Assembly (NCBI GenBank): GCA_018240295.1 | Contig: JAFEGB010000333.1 | Coordinates: forward strand, 1 to 64,000 | Reading direction: 5' to 3' | Source: Pseudomonadota bacterium | GTDB lineage: Bacteria; Pseudomonadota; Gammaproteobacteria; Competibacterales; Competibacteraceae | DNA: 64,000 nt | Shown here: positions 63,287 to 64,000 of the stretch, piece after piece | Layout of the letters: each line of letters opens with the position of its first letter | Numbering within the stretch: position 1 is the first letter of the stretch | Notes under the pieces: model-generated | Seen by the model: the letters and a program-made list of their open reading frames with translations, nothing else | What the model was told of the DNA's origin: nothing | Database searches by the model: none | Position numbers and translations under genes: made by a program

Positions 63287-64000
63287 ATGAGCATGCTTGA
63301 CTGGCAGCAATACCCCGCAGGGGCCTTCTATGACGAACTGGTCGCGCCCGGCGGTACGCCGCGGCAGGCGGCGCGCACGCTCTGCGAGCACCTCGGCAAG
63401 CTCTCCGATGCCGAGCTGACCGAGCGGCGCACCGCTGCCGAACTGGCGATCAGCGTCATGGGCATCACGTTCACGGTCTATTCCGAAGGCAACATGATCG
63501 ACCGGGCCTGGCCGTTCGACATCGTGCCGAGGATCATCCCGCTGACCGAGTGGACGCGCATCGAGGCCGGCCTGAAACAGCGCGTGCAGGCCCTGAACCT
63601 GTTCATCGACGACCTGTATCACGAGCAGAAGGTCATCCGGGACGGCATCCTGCCGGCCGAGATCCTCGCGCAGTCGGTGAACTTCCGGCCGCAGTGCGTC
63701 GGCATCACGCCGCCGCACCGGGTCTGGGCGCATATCTGCGGCTCCGACCTCGTGCGCGACAAGGACGGCACCGTCTACGTGCTGGAGGACAACCTGCGCG
63801 TGCCCTCCGGCGTCTCGTACATGCTCGAGAACCGCGTGATCACCAAGCGCGTGCTGCCCGAGCTGTTCAAGACCAGCCGCATCCTGCCGGTCGATGACTA
63901 CCCGGCGCAGCTCTTCGAGATGCTGAGCTCGATGTCGCCGCGCCCCGGCGAGGATCCGCGCATCGTCGTGCTGACCCCCGGCATCTACAACTCGGCCTAT
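63287..64000 (+). CDS. Stand-alone circularly permuted ATP-grasp protein (partial, runs off the window)
   Basis: 238 codons are visible with no stop before the window end. The sequence MSMLDWQQYPAGAFYDEL, FDIVPRIIPLTEWTRIEAGL, QRVQALNLFIDDLYHEQK and YVLEDNLRVPSGVSYMLENR is characteristic of the circularly permuted ATP-grasp type 2 family (DUF404/DUF407). AAGGAA lies before the ATG at 63287. It is divergent from the transglutaminase operon and shares its NtrC-like enhancer. In other genomes this gene is followed by an alpha-E and a transglutaminase gene, so more of the system may lie beyond 64000. Confidence 0.92.
   Translation, partial: MSMLDWQQYPAGAFYDELVAPGGTPRQAARTLCEHLGKLSDAELTERRTAAELAISVMGITFTVYSEGNMIDRAWPFDIVPRIIPLTEWTRIEAGLKQRVQALNLFIDDLYHEQKVIRDGILPAEILAQSVNFRPQCVGITPPHRVWAHICGSDLVRDKDGTVYVLEDNLRVPSGVSYMLENRVITKRVLPELFKTSRILPVDDYPAQLFEMLSSMSPRPGEDPRIVVLTPGIYNSAY

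Overview
The window is very GC-rich (most of it looks near 70%) and reads as a chromosome segment of an aerobic or facultative gammaproteobacterium that stores polyhydroxyalkanoate (PHA). The evidence is the EpmA/EF-P/EpmB translation set, IscR, a DUF1249 (YqiB-like) protein, GluQ, class I PhaC with phasins, and PhaJ. A Plasticicumulans- or Nevskia-like host would fit, but that is only a guess. No phage, transposase or CRISPR is seen. Accessory content is limited to a GNAT/DUF1778 toxin-antitoxin pair, two copies of a palindromic repeat and one low-GC gap.

Layout. 0-6.6 kb: an exonuclease/RecQ/UvrD fusion helicase ending at a suspicious amber codon, a spermidine-synthase-like protein, a palindromic repeat and tRNA-Ser(UGA). 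6.6-9.6 kb: a CHASE4-type diguanylate cyclase divergent from a degenerate EAL protein, separated by an AT-only palindrome. 9.6-21.6 kb: maeB, yciA, a HupE-like/TPR pair, the toxin-antitoxin pair, a DUF4331 protein, a second diguanylate cyclase, a Uma2 protein, tpm and dmeF. 21.7-30 kb: an acyl-CoA dehydrogenase with etfBA, phaJ, a probable FNR-activated small RNA, iscR, DUF1249 and ppsA. 30-35 kb: two ion antiporter-type permeases, one with a CBS partner, gluQ, then a 745-bp low-GC gap. 35-43 kb: acs, small hypothetical genes, an M48-like lipoprotein lacking its catalytic Glu, two tandem aspartoacylase-family genes and a phasin. 43-50.5 kb: epmA, efp, epmB, a FimX-like protein, htpX, queA and a small secreted protein. 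50.5-55.8 kb: phaC, a second phasin, pepN. 55.9-64 kb: two transglutaminase-family proteins, a fused circularly permuted ATP-grasp/alpha-E protein, and a divergent stand-alone ATP-grasp gene cut by the window end.

How it works together. Acs, MaeB, PpsA, the acyl-CoA dehydrogenase with its electron-transfer flavoprotein, and PhaJ channel acetate and fatty acids into central metabolism and PHA, which PhaC polymerises and the phasins coat. Both phasin genes carry the same 15-bp dyad, TGNTGC-N3-GCANCA, so they probably share a repressor of the PhaR type.

The strongest new observations are regulatory. (1) The transglutaminase/ATP-grasp/alpha-E locus has two NtrC-like enhancer sites exactly 32 bp apart, between two divergent sigma-54 promoters, which implies nitrogen control of a poorly understood peptide-ligation system. 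(2) A perfect FNR box sits at -41.5 from a short transcription unit ending in a strong terminator: a candidate anaerobic small RNA. (3) iscR has an IscR type-1-like site at its own promoter although no isc genes are nearby.
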